Below are positions 18,082 through 28,100 of a stretch of DNA of 64,000 nt, piece by piece. The notes under the pieces were generated by a model. It saw nothing but the letters and a program-made list of their open reading frames with translations, ran no database searches and was not told the origin of the DNA. How positions within the stretch are numbered: position 1 is the first letter of the stretch; each line of letters begins with the position of its first letter. A program made the position numbers and the translations under genes. Source of the DNA: Catalinimonas alkaloidigena (lineage in GTDB: Bacteria > Bacteroidota > Bacteroidia > Cytophagales > Flexibacteraceae); the NCBI RefSeq assembly GCF_900100765.1, contig NZ_FNFO01000004.1, positions 62,001 to 126,000 on the forward strand, in the 5' to 3' direction.

Positions 18082-18123
18082 GTAGCCAAATAACTACGCA
18101 TATATTTGTAGTCAAATAACTAC
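18082..18123 (+). promoter_or_regulatory. Two ArsR-type operators overlapping a -7 promoter element
   Basis: GTAGCCAAATAACTAC (18082-18097) and GTAGTCAAATAACTAC (18108-18123) are two copies, offset by 26 bases, of an imperfect palindrome with GTAG/CTAC ends. Between them, touching the second copy, is TATATTTG (18101-18108), an exact match to the Bacteroidota -7 consensus TAnnTTTG. The second operator ends three bases before the ArsR start codon. Binding there would block transcription start, so autorepression of the operon is the natural reading. Confidence 0.75.
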
Positions 18124-18126
18124 ACA

Positions 18127-18450
18127 ATGCGCCTGAGACGAGACGTTTTCCAAGCTATCGCCGACCCGACCCGCCGTGCCATCCTGCTACTGGTCGCTTC
18201 GCAATCCATGACGGCGGGCACCATCGCCACTCACTTCGACACGGCCCGCCCCACCGTGTCGAAGCACCTGCAAATCCTCACCGAGTGCGAGCTACTGGCC
18301 CAGGAACCAAGTGGCCGGGAGATGTACTACCACCTCAACCCACTGAAGATGAAGGAGATCGCAGATTTCCTCGAACCCTTCCGGCAATTGTGGGACGACC
18401 GGTTCAACAAACTGGAATCGCTGATGAAATCTTACCCCTCCCAACCCTAG
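18127..18450 (+). CDS. ArsR/SmtB-family winged-helix transcriptional repressor
   Basis: 107 residues with the family opening [17 protein letters not shown] and the recognition-helix region [13 protein letters not shown], followed by the wing ([17 protein letters not shown]). There are no metal-binding Cys pairs, so it belongs with the SdpR-like members that accompany SRPBCC genes rather than metal sensors. It is the first gene of an operon with SRPBCC, DoxX-like and YdeI/DUF1801 genes (2-base gap to the next). Two palindromes at 18082-18123 are its likely operators. Confidence 0.9.
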   Translation: MRLRRDVFQAIADPTRRAILLLVASQSMTAGTIATHFDTARPTVSKHLQILTECELLAQEPSGREMYYHLNPLKMKEIADFLEPFRQLWDDRFNKLESLMKSYPSQP

Positions 18451-18452
18451 CC

Positions 18453-18926
18453 ATGGAACGAAAAACCCACCTCACGGCCGAAGAAGGCAAGCAGGAACTT
18501 GAAATCACCCGCGTGTTTGCGTTGCCGGTCGACCTGTTGTTCAAGGCGTATGCCGAGCCCGACCTGGTCGAGCAATGGATGAGCACGAAGGTGCTGAAAC
18601 TGGATAACAAGCCCCACGGCGGCTGGCGGTTCGAAACCACCGATGCGCAGGGGAATGTAGTGTTTCAGGCGCACGGCGTCGTCCATACGTTTGTCCCGAA
18701 CCAGCAAATCGTCCGCACGTTCGAAATGTCGAATGCCGGTTTTCCCCCGCAACTCGAATTTCTGGAGTTTGAGCGCCTCACCGACGACAGCAGCCAACTC
18801 CGTATGCACATCGTGTTCAGATCCGTCGCCGACCGCGATCAACTGCTGCGCCTTCCCTTTGCGTACGGCCTCAACATGGCCCACGATCGGCTGCAGGAAG
18901 TCGTGAGCAACTCATTGAGCTACTGA
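18453..18926 (+). CDS. SRPBCC (AHSA1-like) domain protein
   Basis: 157 residues from ATG 18453, two bases after the ArsR stop. ELEITRVFALPVDLLFKAYA, DLVEQWMS and HGGWRFETTDAQGNVV are the usual landmarks of the Aha1/START-like hydrophobic-cavity fold. Proteins of this group next to ArsR repressors are common in Bacteroidota; they are thought to bind hydrophobic small molecules, but no ligand is established. The long in-frame extension back to 18285 overlaps the ArsR gene and is not real. Confidence 0.88.
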   Translation: MERKTHLTAEEGKQELEITRVFALPVDLLFKAYAEPDLVEQWMSTKVLKLDNKPHGGWRFETTDAQGNVVFQAHGVVHTFVPNQQIVRTFEMSNAGFPPQLEFLEFERLTDDSSQLRMHIVFRSVADRDQLLRLPFAYGLNMAHDRLQEVVSNSLSY

Positions 18927-18952
18927 CCTTTACCCTCATCCCTCCTAGTCAC

Positions 18953-19351
18953 ATGGCGAAGCGAAATCAGATCATCTATTGGATTGCCACGCTCTGGCTG
19001 GCCCTGGGAATGGGGTCGACCGGCGCGGTTCAGATCCTCCACCAGCCGGCAGAAGTTGAAAACATCACGCAGTTGGGCTATCCCCCCTATTTCCTGACCT
19101 TGCTCGGCTTCTGGAAAATTCTGGGCGTCGTGGCGGTGCTGCTGCCGAAGTTTCCTCTACTCAAAGAGTGGGCCTACGCGGGCTTTTTCTTCGCGATGTC
19201 AGGGGCGACGTTTTCCAGAATTGCGGCGGGCGATTCGTTCGCGGCCCTGGCGCCTTCGCTGTTGCTGCTGGTGCTGACCGTGGTTTCGTGGTACTTCCGG
19301 CCCGCGAACCGGAAGGTTGCGTCGGTCCATCTTCAACCCCGACAGGCATGA
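18953..19351 (+). CDS. DoxX-like integral membrane protein
   Basis: 132 residues with four hydrophobic segments (starting IIYWIATLWLALGMGSTGAV; later FLTLLGFWKILGVVAVLL) matching the DoxX-like family. The function of these small quinone- or redox-associated membrane proteins is poorly known. The stop codon overlaps the next start by four bases (ATGA at 19348), so it is coupled to the YdeI/DUF1801 gene. It is co-transcribed with the ArsR and SRPBCC genes. Confidence 0.85.
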   Translation: MAKRNQIIYWIATLWLALGMGSTGAVQILHQPAEVENITQLGYPPYFLTLLGFWKILGVVAVLLPKFPLLKEWAYAGFFFAMSGATFSRIAAGDSFAALAPSLLLLVLTVVSWYFRPANRKVASVHLQPRQA

Positions 19352-19971
19352 ATCCGAAAGTCGATCACTACCTTGCCGAAGGCTGCGGGCGGTGTCCCCT
19401 TGGCGGCACGCCCGACTGCAAAATCCACGCTTGGTCGGCGGCGTTAGCGCAGTTGCGCGCCCTCCTGCTCGACTGCGGGCTGACCGAAACGCTGAAGTGG
19501 GGCGTGCCGTGCTACACGTTTCAGAGTCGGAATCTGGTGATGATCCATGCGTTTAAGGACTACTTTGCGCTTAACTTTTTTCAGGGAGCGCTGTTGCACG
19601 ATCCGGAAGGTCTGCTCGTCCAGCAAACCGAAAACGTACAGGCCGGGCGCCAGATCCGGTTCACGCACGCGCGGGAAGTCACGGCCCGGGAAGCCACCCT
19701 CCGCGCCTATGTTTACGAAGCCATCGAGGTGGAACGAGCGGGCCTGAAAGTCGTAATGAAAAAGACGTCGGAGTTTGCCGTGCCGGCCGAGTTTCAACAG
19801 CAGCTGGATCAGGATCCGGCGTTACAAGCCGCCTTCGAACGCCTGACGCCCGGGCGGCAACGCGGCTACCTGCTCCACTTCGCTCAACCGAAACAAGCGA
19901 AAACCCGGGCCGCACGGGTCGAAAAATACCGTTCGCACATTCTCCGGGGAAAGGGGCTGCACGACCGATAG
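19348..19971 (+). CDS. YdeI/OmpD-associated, DUF1801 domain protein
   Basis: 207 residues from the ATG overlapping the DoxX stop. It has a DUF1801-type core (ETLKWGVPCYTFQSRNLVMI, then FKDYFALNFFQGALL) and a C-terminal YdeI-like helical part ending FERLTPGRQRGYLLHFAQP and RVEKYRSHILRGKG. Near the N-terminus is an unusual Cys-rich stretch (CGRCPLGGTPDC). Such proteins regularly follow ArsR/SRPBCC genes; their biochemical role is unknown. It is the last gene of this operon and ends 51 bases from the convergent sensor gene. Confidence 0.85.
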   Translation: MNPKVDHYLAEGCGRCPLGGTPDCKIHAWSAALAQLRALLLDCGLTETLKWGVPCYTFQSRNLVMIHAFKDYFALNFFQGALLHDPEGLLVQQTENVQAGRQIRFTHAREVTAREATLRAYVYEAIEVERAGLKVVMKKTSEFAVPAEFQQQLDQDPALQAAFERLTPGRQRGYLLHFAQPKQAKTRAARVEKYRSHILRGKGLHDR

Positions 19972-20022
19972 TCACCCTACTGCAAGAGTCAATCGTCAGG
20001 TCACCGTCCAGGGCGGCGGGCC

Positions 20023-21141
20023 TTACACTTCGGTCAGGCCCTGGTTTTTCAGGTTGATCTGGTAATACGCCTCGTGTAGTTTCCGCAACCGGCTGTCCAT
20101 CTCTTCCGACACCCGTTTGATGTAGCCGGCGTACTCGCGCAGGTTGTGCTCATCCAACGCACACTGGTTGATGACGTCCATCAGTCCCAACATGGTGGCC
20201 ACTGGTCCGCGCATTTTGTGCGAGATGTCGAACAGGATCTGTTCCAGCGTTTTAATGTATTCTTTCCGTTCCGTAATGTCCTGAAACGTGCCGTACCAAA
20301 CGACCGTCCCGTCGGGTTTCCGCTCCGGGTTGGCGTTGGCCCAGTGCCAGAGCGTTTGTCCGTCGGTGGTGATCACCCGGTATTCCATGTTCCAGCGGGT
20401 CAGGTTTCGGAACGACTCCTGGATGCTCTCCTGCACCGGCACGATGTCGTCGGGGTGCATGGAAGCAAACGCCACGCCGGGGTTGGCTTTCAGTTCGTCG
20501 AGGTCCAGGTGCGGGTGCAGCGCCGCCATGCCCTTGCTGATGAACGGAAACGCCATGGAACCGTCCGGCCGCATTTCGAACTGGTAAATGGCTCCCGGTG
20601 CGCAGTCGGTCAGTTTGCGGAGGCGGGCCGCGTTTGACTCGATTTTGTTGGCCTGTTCGATCAACAATCGCCGGGTTTCCAGGTGGTCCATCGCTTTTTT
20701 GGCCAGAAGCATGAGGGCCTTTTTCTGATCGCCGGTAATCTTGCGTGGTTTTGTATCGATCACACACAAAGTTCCGAGCACATTTCCGTTCGGCGTTTCC
20801 AACGGCGCACCCGCGTAAAAGCGGATGTAAGGCGCGCCCTGCACAAACGGATTGGCTTTGAAACGTTCGTCGTTGAGCGGGTCGTCGATGACCAAGACCT
20901 CTTTCGCCTGGTGCAGGGCATGTTGGCAAAACGACACCGACCGGGGTGTTTCGGAAACGTCGATGCCTCTCCGGGCTTTGAACCACTGCCGGGTATCGTC
21001 CAGAAAGGAAATCAAGGAAATGGGCGTACCACAAACCGCAGACGCAATCTCCGCCAGTTCGTCCAACTCTTTCTCAGGAGAGGTATCCAGTATTTTGTAA
21101 GCCAGCAGCTCTTCCAATCGGACTTGTTCTCGCATAAACAT
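20023..21141 (-). CDS. GAF-PAS-DHp sensor protein lacking an ATPase domain
   Basis: 372 residues, cytoplasmic. A GAF domain occupies about residues 10-160 (ISLISFLDDTRQWFKARRGI; FYAGAPLETPNGNVLGTLCV). A PAS domain follows (about 180-300, ending GTFQDITERKEYI). Next is a histidine-kinase dimerisation helix with an H-box (FDISHKMRGPVATMLGL). Histidine kinases continue with a catalytic HATPase domain of about 120 residues, but here the protein stops about 60 residues after the His, apparently intact. It may be phosphorylated in trans, act as a phosphotransfer protein, or be a truncated kinase. A well-spaced Bacteroidota promoter sits upstream (21327-21357). Confidence 0.85.
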   Translation of the reverse strand: MFMREQVRLEELLAYKILDTSPEKELDELAEIASAVCGTPISLISFLDDTRQWFKARRGIDVSETPRSVSFCQHALHQAKEVLVIDDPLNDERFKANPFVQGAPYIRFYAGAPLETPNGNVLGTLCVIDTKPRKITGDQKKALMLLAKKAMDHLETRRLLIEQANKIESNAARLRKLTDCAPGAIYQFEMRPDGSMAFPFISKGMAALHPHLDLDELKANPGVAFASMHPDDIVPVQESIQESFRNLTRWNMEYRVITTDGQTLWHWANANPERKPDGTVVWYGTFQDITERKEYIKTLEQILFDISHKMRGPVATMLGLMDVINQCALDEHNLREYAGYIKRVSEEMDSRLRKLHEAYYQINLKNQGLTEV

Positions 21142-21326
21142 AACCCTTGATGTATGGTCTCTAAACGGGGTGCGCAGTGTTGATGGCCTGTGCGAACCGG
21201 GAGAGACGGAGCGATGCCCACATCATGGCTCGGTCTGTTGGTTGCGGCGTCACCCTTTCGTAACTCCTCTTAGGCAAGTTATTATTTTCCGCTCGTTAAT
21301 CTAAACCAAACAACCTTTTGTTTGCA

Positions 21327-21357
21327 CAAAAATACAATTACACCGCATAATCACAAC
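21327..21357 (-). promoter_or_regulatory. Bacteroidota-type promoter for the GAF-PAS gene
   Basis: On the minus strand GTTG (21357-21354) is separated by 19 bases from TATTTTTG (21334-21327), matching the -33 TTG and -7 TAnnTTTG elements with canonical spacing. The start codon is about 185 bases downstream, so a long leader is implied. The rest of the 21142-21451 gap holds no gene I can recognise. Confidence 0.55.
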
Positions 21358-21451
21358 GGTTTACCCTTCTCTTGATCCCACAAGACCGGTTGCAGATTTC
21401 AGAAAGCCCTTAGCTCCTTCGGCGCAAAGATGGCTCAGCATTCGGGTTAGG

Positions 21452-23710
21452 TTACGCTCCGTACAGCCACGTTTTTTCGGCACCGCCCTGGCGATAGGTA
21501 ATTTGCACGGTGCGCTGCAACAGCGCGTAGAACGGCAGGGTTTCAGCGCGTTCGAGCAGATAGAAACCCAGCGTTCGGACGTACAGCGCCTGTTCCCAAA
21601 ACTCCTCCATCTTCTCGAAACTGCGCCGCAACACACTCTCGTAAGGGCGACGTTGCGCGATGCCCGTCTGCAATTCCTGCAAGCCCAGGTTGAACTGTTC
21701 CCAGTCGCGGAACACCTGCGGATGGAGGCGCGCAATGCCTCCGAACAAGTACGGCTCTCCGGCGGCGTTGCGGTTGCGGGCGTACTCGCCTTCGCGCTGC
21801 GCTAACGCCTGGAAACCCGCTTTTTGCAGCGTGTCGGCGGCGATGCGGGCCAGATGCTGCGGCGAGGTTTGCGGATGCTCCGCGTAGTATTTCCAAAGGT
21901 TGGCATACAGACGCTCCCGTTCGGCCACGGTGGTGCGGCCGGGGTAGTCGTGCCAGTACGGGAGCGCTGCGCCGAGCGCCCGGTACCAAGCGTCCGGTTG
22001 GGGTTGGGTCAGCTCCGGCAGCAAGCGTTCGAACTGTTCGGGCTCGATTTTGAGCTGACAACTAAACCGTACCTCTTCGGCCCCGGCCAGCGTCGTTTGC
22101 AACGTCTGAACCAGGCCCTCCGTGGCACTTGGGGCCATGGCCCGCCACAGCGTCGCCAGGTCGATCCATTCCGACAGGGTCTCTTCAGAGAGTGGTTTGC
22201 GCACAGTGCGGTGTTCTTCTTCCCACGACAAAAACAGGCCGTACCGGAAATCGGACGCGCGCGGGGAGTCGACAAACGCGTCCATCGCCGCGTTGAAATC
22301 GACGCCGTAGCGCGTCGTTTCGCCCCGTTTCCAGCCGCCGCTGCCCGCCTCGTACACCCGCACACCCAGCACGCTCACTTTTTTCTGGTCCCGTTCGTTC
22401 AGTTGCTCTATCGCCCGAAATTGCTTCTGGTCTTTGCCGCTCACCGTCCACGGTCCCAGCCCCAGCGAAAAACCCCACGCCTGTTTGATCTCCAGGGTAT
22501 TTTGTTTCAGAAAGGTATGCACCTGAAACGGATCGCGGCTGTGCAGCAAGGCATCGGCCTGGAAATTGCGCAACGCAGCAAAATGCTTGTCGAGCGTCGG
22601 GCGGGGCATGCTCAGGTCCAGCACCAGCTCGTTGGTGCGTACCCGGCTGTATTCGTACGAAAAACCGGCCTGTGCGCGGGCAATGGCAGCTTTGGTCAGA
22701 ATCCCCTTCAGTTGGGCGTGGGTCTCCTGCCAGCGATGCTGCAACTGTTGCAGGTTCTCGTTCCAACCTTCGGGAAAAAGACGGTCGGCAGCCTGTTGTA
22801 CCAGCTTCCGGTCTACGTCGCCGAGCTTCTGCACGCCGTCGACGCCTACCACCTGCTCGAGTTTCTGCCGGCCTAGTCCCGTCAGTTGCGTCATCAGTTC
22901 GTTCACCAGGCCCGTCAACACGTCGAGCGTACTCAGCGCCACCTGCACACCGGCCTGCACCGTGCCCCCCACACTCCGGGAGCGCGCCTTCTGGTACGAT
23001 ACGCGGTAGGTCGTGGCACGGTCGCGCACCACCACCAGCCGAAACTGGTCCGCCAGACTCAGGCTAAAACTGGCCGAAAGGTTACTGCCCAGCACCACGC
23101 CCGTCACCTTTTGCAGCGCCAGCGTCCGCTGAATGAGCGGAAACGCCCCCGCCAGCAGGTCGACCCACTGGACCGTGGCCTGCACCGCCAGCGAATTCTG
23201 CACCTGCAACGCGATGGCTTCCTGCGGCTGGAACCGATTCTCGGGCGGCAGGCTGAACACCAGCGGCAACTGCGCCAGATCCTGCGCAATGACTTCACTA
23301 ACGCGCTCGTGTGGAGCATGGACGCGGTAGGTGCTGAACACCACCGCCTGGTTGCCCGTCAGTTGCAGGCCCAGCCGTTTGTACACGCTGCCCAGCGACA
23401 GATCCGCCCCGACTTGCAGTCTGTATTTGCACCAGACGCGCCCGCCCTGAAAGCGAAGCACGGCCTGTGGCCCTTCCGCCCCGGCTCCGACCAGCACGCC
23501 GTCTTCGTCCACATCGTCGTCCGAGTTGAAGACCCTGATTTCGAAGTTGCCGCCGATGCCCAGCGCAAAAGTGGTATTCTCTTCCTGCAATTGAATGGGC
23601 GGGGCGTACCGCCCGTCGAGGACGTTCAAGTGTACATCCTGATCACCCAGTTTTTGCCCGGCCAGCGTCGCCAGCAGTTCGGAGAGGTTGGGAATGGAAA
23701 GTTGACTCAT
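21452..23710 (-). CDS. Large protein of unknown function
   Basis: 752 residues starting MSQLSIPNLSELLATLAG, with no signal peptide and no clear membrane segment. The first 250 residues look beta-rich (FALGIGGNFEIRVFNSDDDV; AVLRFQGGRVWCKYRLQVGA). The middle and C-terminal parts are helical with many Gln, Trp and Arg residues. I recognise no catalytic motif or family. Homogeneous GC-rich composition and length argue for a real gene. It lies 319 bases upstream of a membrane-protein gene on the same strand, and the two may work together. A structural or assembly role is possible but unsupported. Confidence 0.7.
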   Translation of the reverse strand: MSQLSIPNLSELLATLAGQKLGDQDVHLNVLDGRYAPPIQLQEENTTFALGIGGNFEIRVFNSDDDVDEDGVLVGAGAEGPQAVLRFQGGRVWCKYRLQVGADLSLGSVYKRLGLQLTGNQAVVFSTYRVHAPHERVSEVIAQDLAQLPLVFSLPPENRFQPQEAIALQVQNSLAVQATVQWVDLLAGAFPLIQRTLALQKVTGVVLGSNLSASFSLSLADQFRLVVVRDRATTYRVSYQKARSRSVGGTVQAGVQVALSTLDVLTGLVNELMTQLTGLGRQKLEQVVGVDGVQKLGDVDRKLVQQAADRLFPEGWNENLQQLQHRWQETHAQLKGILTKAAIARAQAGFSYEYSRVRTNELVLDLSMPRPTLDKHFAALRNFQADALLHSRDPFQVHTFLKQNTLEIKQAWGFSLGLGPWTVSGKDQKQFRAIEQLNERDQKKVSVLGVRVYEAGSGGWKRGETTRYGVDFNAAMDAFVDSPRASDFRYGLFLSWEEEHRTVRKPLSEETLSEWIDLATLWRAMAPSATEGLVQTLQTTLAGAEEVRFSCQLKIEPEQFERLLPELTQPQPDAWYRALGAALPYWHDYPGRTTVAERERLYANLWKYYAEHPQTSPQHLARIAADTLQKAGFQALAQREGEYARNRNAAGEPYLFGGIARLHPQVFRDWEQFNLGLQELQTGIAQRRPYESVLRRSFEKMEEFWEQALYVRTLGFYLLERAETLPFYALLQRTVQITYRQGGAEKTWLYGA

Positions 23711-24029
23711 AGACTGACAAAACGTGAAAGAGAATGCTCTATGTTACAAAAAGCTTTCTTGACCCCATTCCATGTGCAGCTCCGTCATGGGAAGATATTT
23801 CTATCGAAAGTCGCGCCTGATCGGGCGTTCTCTTGAGGCAGTAGGATGCCAAGGATGAAACCGTAGTCCGTTATCGTTGCGCAGAAAGCGATCCGCCGCC
23901 GTGTGCGCAATCTTTTGACTTCTGCAACAGCCCTTCCAGACCAAGCACCATCCGCTTTTCGGTTCGAGATGACAGGAAGCTACTGAATGGATACCGGCTC
24001 CTACACCTAGGGCCTTTGCTTGCCCCGCT
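23711..24029. other. Intergenic region with a degenerate palindromic repeat
   Basis: 319 bases with no gene. At 23961-23974 the string TTCGAGATGACAGG matches the right arm of the repeats at 4031-4126 and 4470-4556. Upstream of it (from about 23908) AATCTTTTGACTTCTGCAAC resembles the core of copy A. The left arm is missing, so this looks like a decayed copy. Confidence 0.5.
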
Positions 24030-24986
24030 CTAGCGTTTGGGGCGGGAAGCGGGCGACGCGGGCGTGGCGACGTCGGGAGGGCGTTTTTCGGCGGGGGGCG
24101 TTCCGGAGCCGCGCAGCGTCATGATGCGTTTCAGAAGGTCGAACCAGAAGGGTGCACCCAGCGAAATGGCCAGGGCCGTTACCATCCAGCCCAGCAGTTG
24201 CAACAGGATTTTATCGATTTTGCCCTTCTGCCAAAACGCCCAACGCTCGGCGGTCCAGCCCATACCGAGCATGTTGCGGACGGGTTCTACCTGCTCGTGC
24301 AGCAGTTCCTGGGCTTTCTGGTAAACCAGCAGGTTAGTGCTGTCCACTGCGGCTTTGCGCAACGTGGGGGGCGGGTCCTGCCGGAACGTTTCAGCCATGA
24401 TCATGATCTGCCGCAACGCCTCCGGATCGGACGAAAGCGTACGGGTCATTTGCAACGTATCGGCGTTGAACACCAAGGCAATGCCCATCCCGATGCTGAA
24501 CAGGATCACCTGCACCTTGCGTTTGTACCAACCCGAAGTGCGATCCATCATCTCGTCGAACCAGATTTCGAGCGACGCCCGGAACGCGTCGTAATCGCCC
24601 TGCACCTCCTCATAGAAAGACAGGAGCAACTGTTTTGTTTCGCCGTCGGGCAGGTTCTGCAAGGCCTTACGCAGGTCTTTGCCGGGTTCGCGTTCCTGCA
24701 ACAGATGCAGGAGCGCACGCGAAAAGTTGTTTTTTGTGATGTACTCGGGTTTGCCCCGGTCGCCTCGGTCGGCAAACCGCTTGATGAGGGGAAGGCGATA
24801 GAAGGCGGCACTCAGCTCCGAAAAGCCGGGATCGTCCAGCATCACCGAAATGGCCCGGTGCAGGGTTTTCCCACGCAAACTCAGGGCGTTGGTGATAATT
24901 TCGTTAAGGTTGGTCGCCAGCAGGCTCAGCAACAGGTAGATAAAAATGAGTCCGGTGACAACTTCCAGCGTGTGGAGACTGAACAT
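24030..24986 (-). CDS. Membrane protein of unknown function
   Basis: 318 residues from the ATG at 24986; the alternative start at 25019 adds eleven unlikely residues. There is an N-terminal membrane helix (VVTGLIFIYLLLSLLATNLN), a long cytoplasmic helical region (about residues 30-160), then VQVILFSIGMGIALVFN and a C-terminal LLGWMVTALAISLGAPFWF segment before a Pro-rich basic tail. ATNLNEIITNALSLRGKTL looks conserved-like, but I cannot name a family. It is downstream of the hybrid regulator and upstream of the 752-residue unknown, all on the minus strand. Function unknown. Confidence 0.75.
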   Translation of the reverse strand: MFSLHTLEVVTGLIFIYLLLSLLATNLNEIITNALSLRGKTLHRAISVMLDDPGFSELSAAFYRLPLIKRFADRGDRGKPEYITKNNFSRALLHLLQEREPGKDLRKALQNLPDGETKQLLLSFYEEVQGDYDAFRASLEIWFDEMMDRTSGWYKRKVQVILFSIGMGIALVFNADTLQMTRTLSSDPEALRQIMIMAETFRQDPPPTLRKAAVDSTNLLVYQKAQELLHEQVEPVRNMLGMGWTAERWAFWQKGKIDKILLQLLGWMVTALAISLGAPFWFDLLKRIMTLRGSGTPPAEKRPPDVATPASPASRPKR

Positions 24987-25160
24987 GCATGACGGGTTAA
25001 GCGCGAAGTAAGTACGCAATTAACCCGCTGATTGTCAACCGATCCGCGATAGGAATGTACGCCAGGTCGGTTTCTGCCTTCCCCAGGCCGAACGTGCGCA
25101 TACCGAAAACGCCGGGGCGGCGCGTGGGCCTGACACACGACTGGCTCCGTCGGCCGCGGG

Positions 25161-28100
25161 CTATCCTACCACACTTTTGGAATCGGACTGGCTGGCGTAT
25201 TCGGACGGCGTAACGTCGAAGAGTTCTTTAAAGCATTTGGAGAAGTAGGACAGGTTGTTGAACCCTACTTCGTAGGCGATTTCGGAGACGGTGCCGCTTT
25301 GCGCGCCGAGCAACGTGGCGGCCCGCTTCAGCCGCAGCGTACGGATAAACTCGTTCGGCGACTGGTTGGTAAGCGCTTTTAGTTTGCGGTAGAGCTGCAT
25401 CTTGCTCAGCGCCATTTCCTGCTCGAAGGTGTCGACCGCAAAGTCCGGATTACCCATGTGTTTTTCGACCACCCCAATGGCGTTTTGCAGGAAACGCTCG
25501 TCCGACGAAGTCACGGCAATCTCCGAAGGCTCCAGTTTCACTTCCCGCTTCACCACCTCCTTACCGAACCGTTCGCGCAGCTTCCGGCGGCTCTCGACCA
25601 GATTGCGCACGCGCACGCGCAGTTCCTGCGGATGGAAGGGCTTGGTGATGTAGTCGTCGGCACCGGTTTCCAGGCCATCGAGGCGGCTTTCGACCGAGGC
25701 ACGGGCGGTCAGCAGCACCACCGGAATGTGGCTGGTTCGCTCGTCGGTTTTCAAACGGCGACACAGCTCAATGCCGTCCATCCGGGGCATCATCAGATCG
25801 GAAATGATCAGGTCGGGCACCAGTTGAATGGCTTTGTTGAGCCCTTCCTGTCCGTGCACTGCCTCCTCCACGCGGTAGAGCGTGTCGAAGCTTTCGCGAA
25901 TGTAGCGCCGCACCTCCGTGTTGTCTTCCACAATCAGGAGCAGAGGCACTTGCTCGTCGTCGGTGGTCAGCGGTGTCGGGAAGGCGTCTTCCGTCTCAAA
26001 CACGATGCTCGGTTTCCGGGGCGGCGCCACCATCGACTCTTCGGCGGGCAGGAGTCGCTCCTGCAGTTGCAACGGCAGCCGCACCGTGAAGCGCGAGCCC
26101 TTGCCCAGTTCACTATCGGCCGAAATCACGCCCCCGTGCAGGGCCACCAGTTCGCGGGTGAGGGCTAACCCGATGCCGGTGCCCTCCTGTTCGCGGGTGT
26201 GCGAGCCGTCCACCTGGTAAAAACGGTCGAAAATCTTCTCGACGCGGTCGGCCGGAATGCCGATCCCCGTATCGGCCACCACGATTTCGACCATTTCCCG
26301 ATCGTTGAGGGTTTGCCCTACGGTACGCACGCGGATTTCGACCCGTCCGCCTTCGGGCGTGAATTTAAATGCGTTGGAAACGAGGTTCGACACGATTTTC
26401 TCCACCTTGTCGCGGTCGAAGTAGGCGTACAGTTGCTCGCGGGTCGACTCGAACAAAAGCTCCACGCGCTTCCCTTCGGCCAGGGACGAGAACGAATAGA
26501 CGATCGATTTCAGGAATCCGAGCAAATCGCCTTCGGTCGGTTCGAGTTTGACGTTGCCGGCTTCCAGCTTGGAAATGTCGAGGAGTTGGTTGATCAATTG
26601 CAGCAGCCGCTGGGCGTTGCGGTGCATCATCTGCACTTCGTTCCGGTCGGCATGGTCGGGAGTCATCTGCGCCAGCTTCTTTTGCAACGGCCCCAGAATG
26701 AGCGTCAGCGGCGTGCGGAACTCGTGCGAGATGTTGGTGAAGAAGCGGGTCTTCATGTGGTCGACCTCCATCAGTTTTTCCGATTCGAGGCGTTTCAGGC
26801 GCAGCTCGTTCCGCAGGCGCTCCCGCCGCACCACGTACTGCCGCCACTGCCAGAGCACCAGCACCGCCACCACCACGTAAAGTGCGTAGGCCCACCACGT
26901 TTGCCAGAAGGGCGGCGTCACGACGACGTGCAGCGAGGCGGTATGCTGACTCCAGACGCCGTCGCTGTTCGTGCCCCGCACGCGGAAAGTATACTCGCCG
27001 GGCTCCAGGTTGGTGTAGGTCGCCAAGCGTTGGCTGGCATCGGTGTAGTTCCACTTGTCGTCGAAACCCTCCAGCATGTACGCGTAGTAATTTTTATGCG
27101 GAGCCGTAAAATCGAGCGCGGCAAAGCCGAACGACAGCACGTAGTCCTGGTACGAAAGCACCAGTTCCGGCGTCAGATACAGCGGCTGCGTCAGCAAGGG
27201 CTTGCCGCGCTCAGTTCGTCCTTCGCCGATGGCCACCGACTCGTTAAAAAGTTTGAATTCGTTGATCAGCACGGGGGCCTGAAAAGGACTGTCCTGAATC
27301 TGCTCGGGCATAAACATGTTGAAGCCATTGTGCCCCCCGAACATCATCATGCCGTTTTGCAATTTGCAATGGCTTGCCATAAAGGCCGTACCCTGCAAGC
27401 CGTCGGTGACGTCGAACTGCTTGAAGGCTTCGGTATTGGGGTGATACTTCACAATGCCCCGGTTCGTGCTGAGCCAGAGGTTGCCGTTCCGGTCTTCCAA
27501 AATGCCCATCACGCTGTTGAGCGCCGCCCCAGCCCCCGGGGGCAGCACCCGGTGGAAAGTGCCCGTTTCTCCGTCGAACCAGCTCAGGCCACTGCCGTCG
27601 GTACCTATCCAAATGCGCTGGCGGCTGTCTTCAAACACCACGTTGGGGCTGTTGCTGCCCAGACTTTCGGGGCTGCGCGAGTTGTACATAAAGCGGGTGA
27701 GCCGAAGTTCGCCCGCCTCGTCGAACTGTACGCGGTTCAGGCCGCCCTCCGACGTGCACACCCATCCGGTGCCGCTCCGGTCCACAAAAATGGATTTGAT
27801 CTGATCGTGCGATAGCGATTTGGGATTCTCCGGATCGTAGTACAGGTGCCGGGTGGTCTGCTGCACGGAGTCGTACACGTACAGGCCGTTGCCCCACGTC
27901 CCGATCCAGAACTTGCCGTCCGGCCCCAGGGTTAGCGAAGAGAACGGCGCTTCGTTGATCGATACCAGCGTGTCGCCGTCGGGCAGCGCTTCCAAGTGCT
28001 GAAAAATGCCGGTGTGCTTGTCGAGCAGTTCCAGGCCGCTGCTGGTGGCTACCCACAGCTTCCCCGTGGCGTCTTCGCGAATGCCCCACACGCGGTTGTC

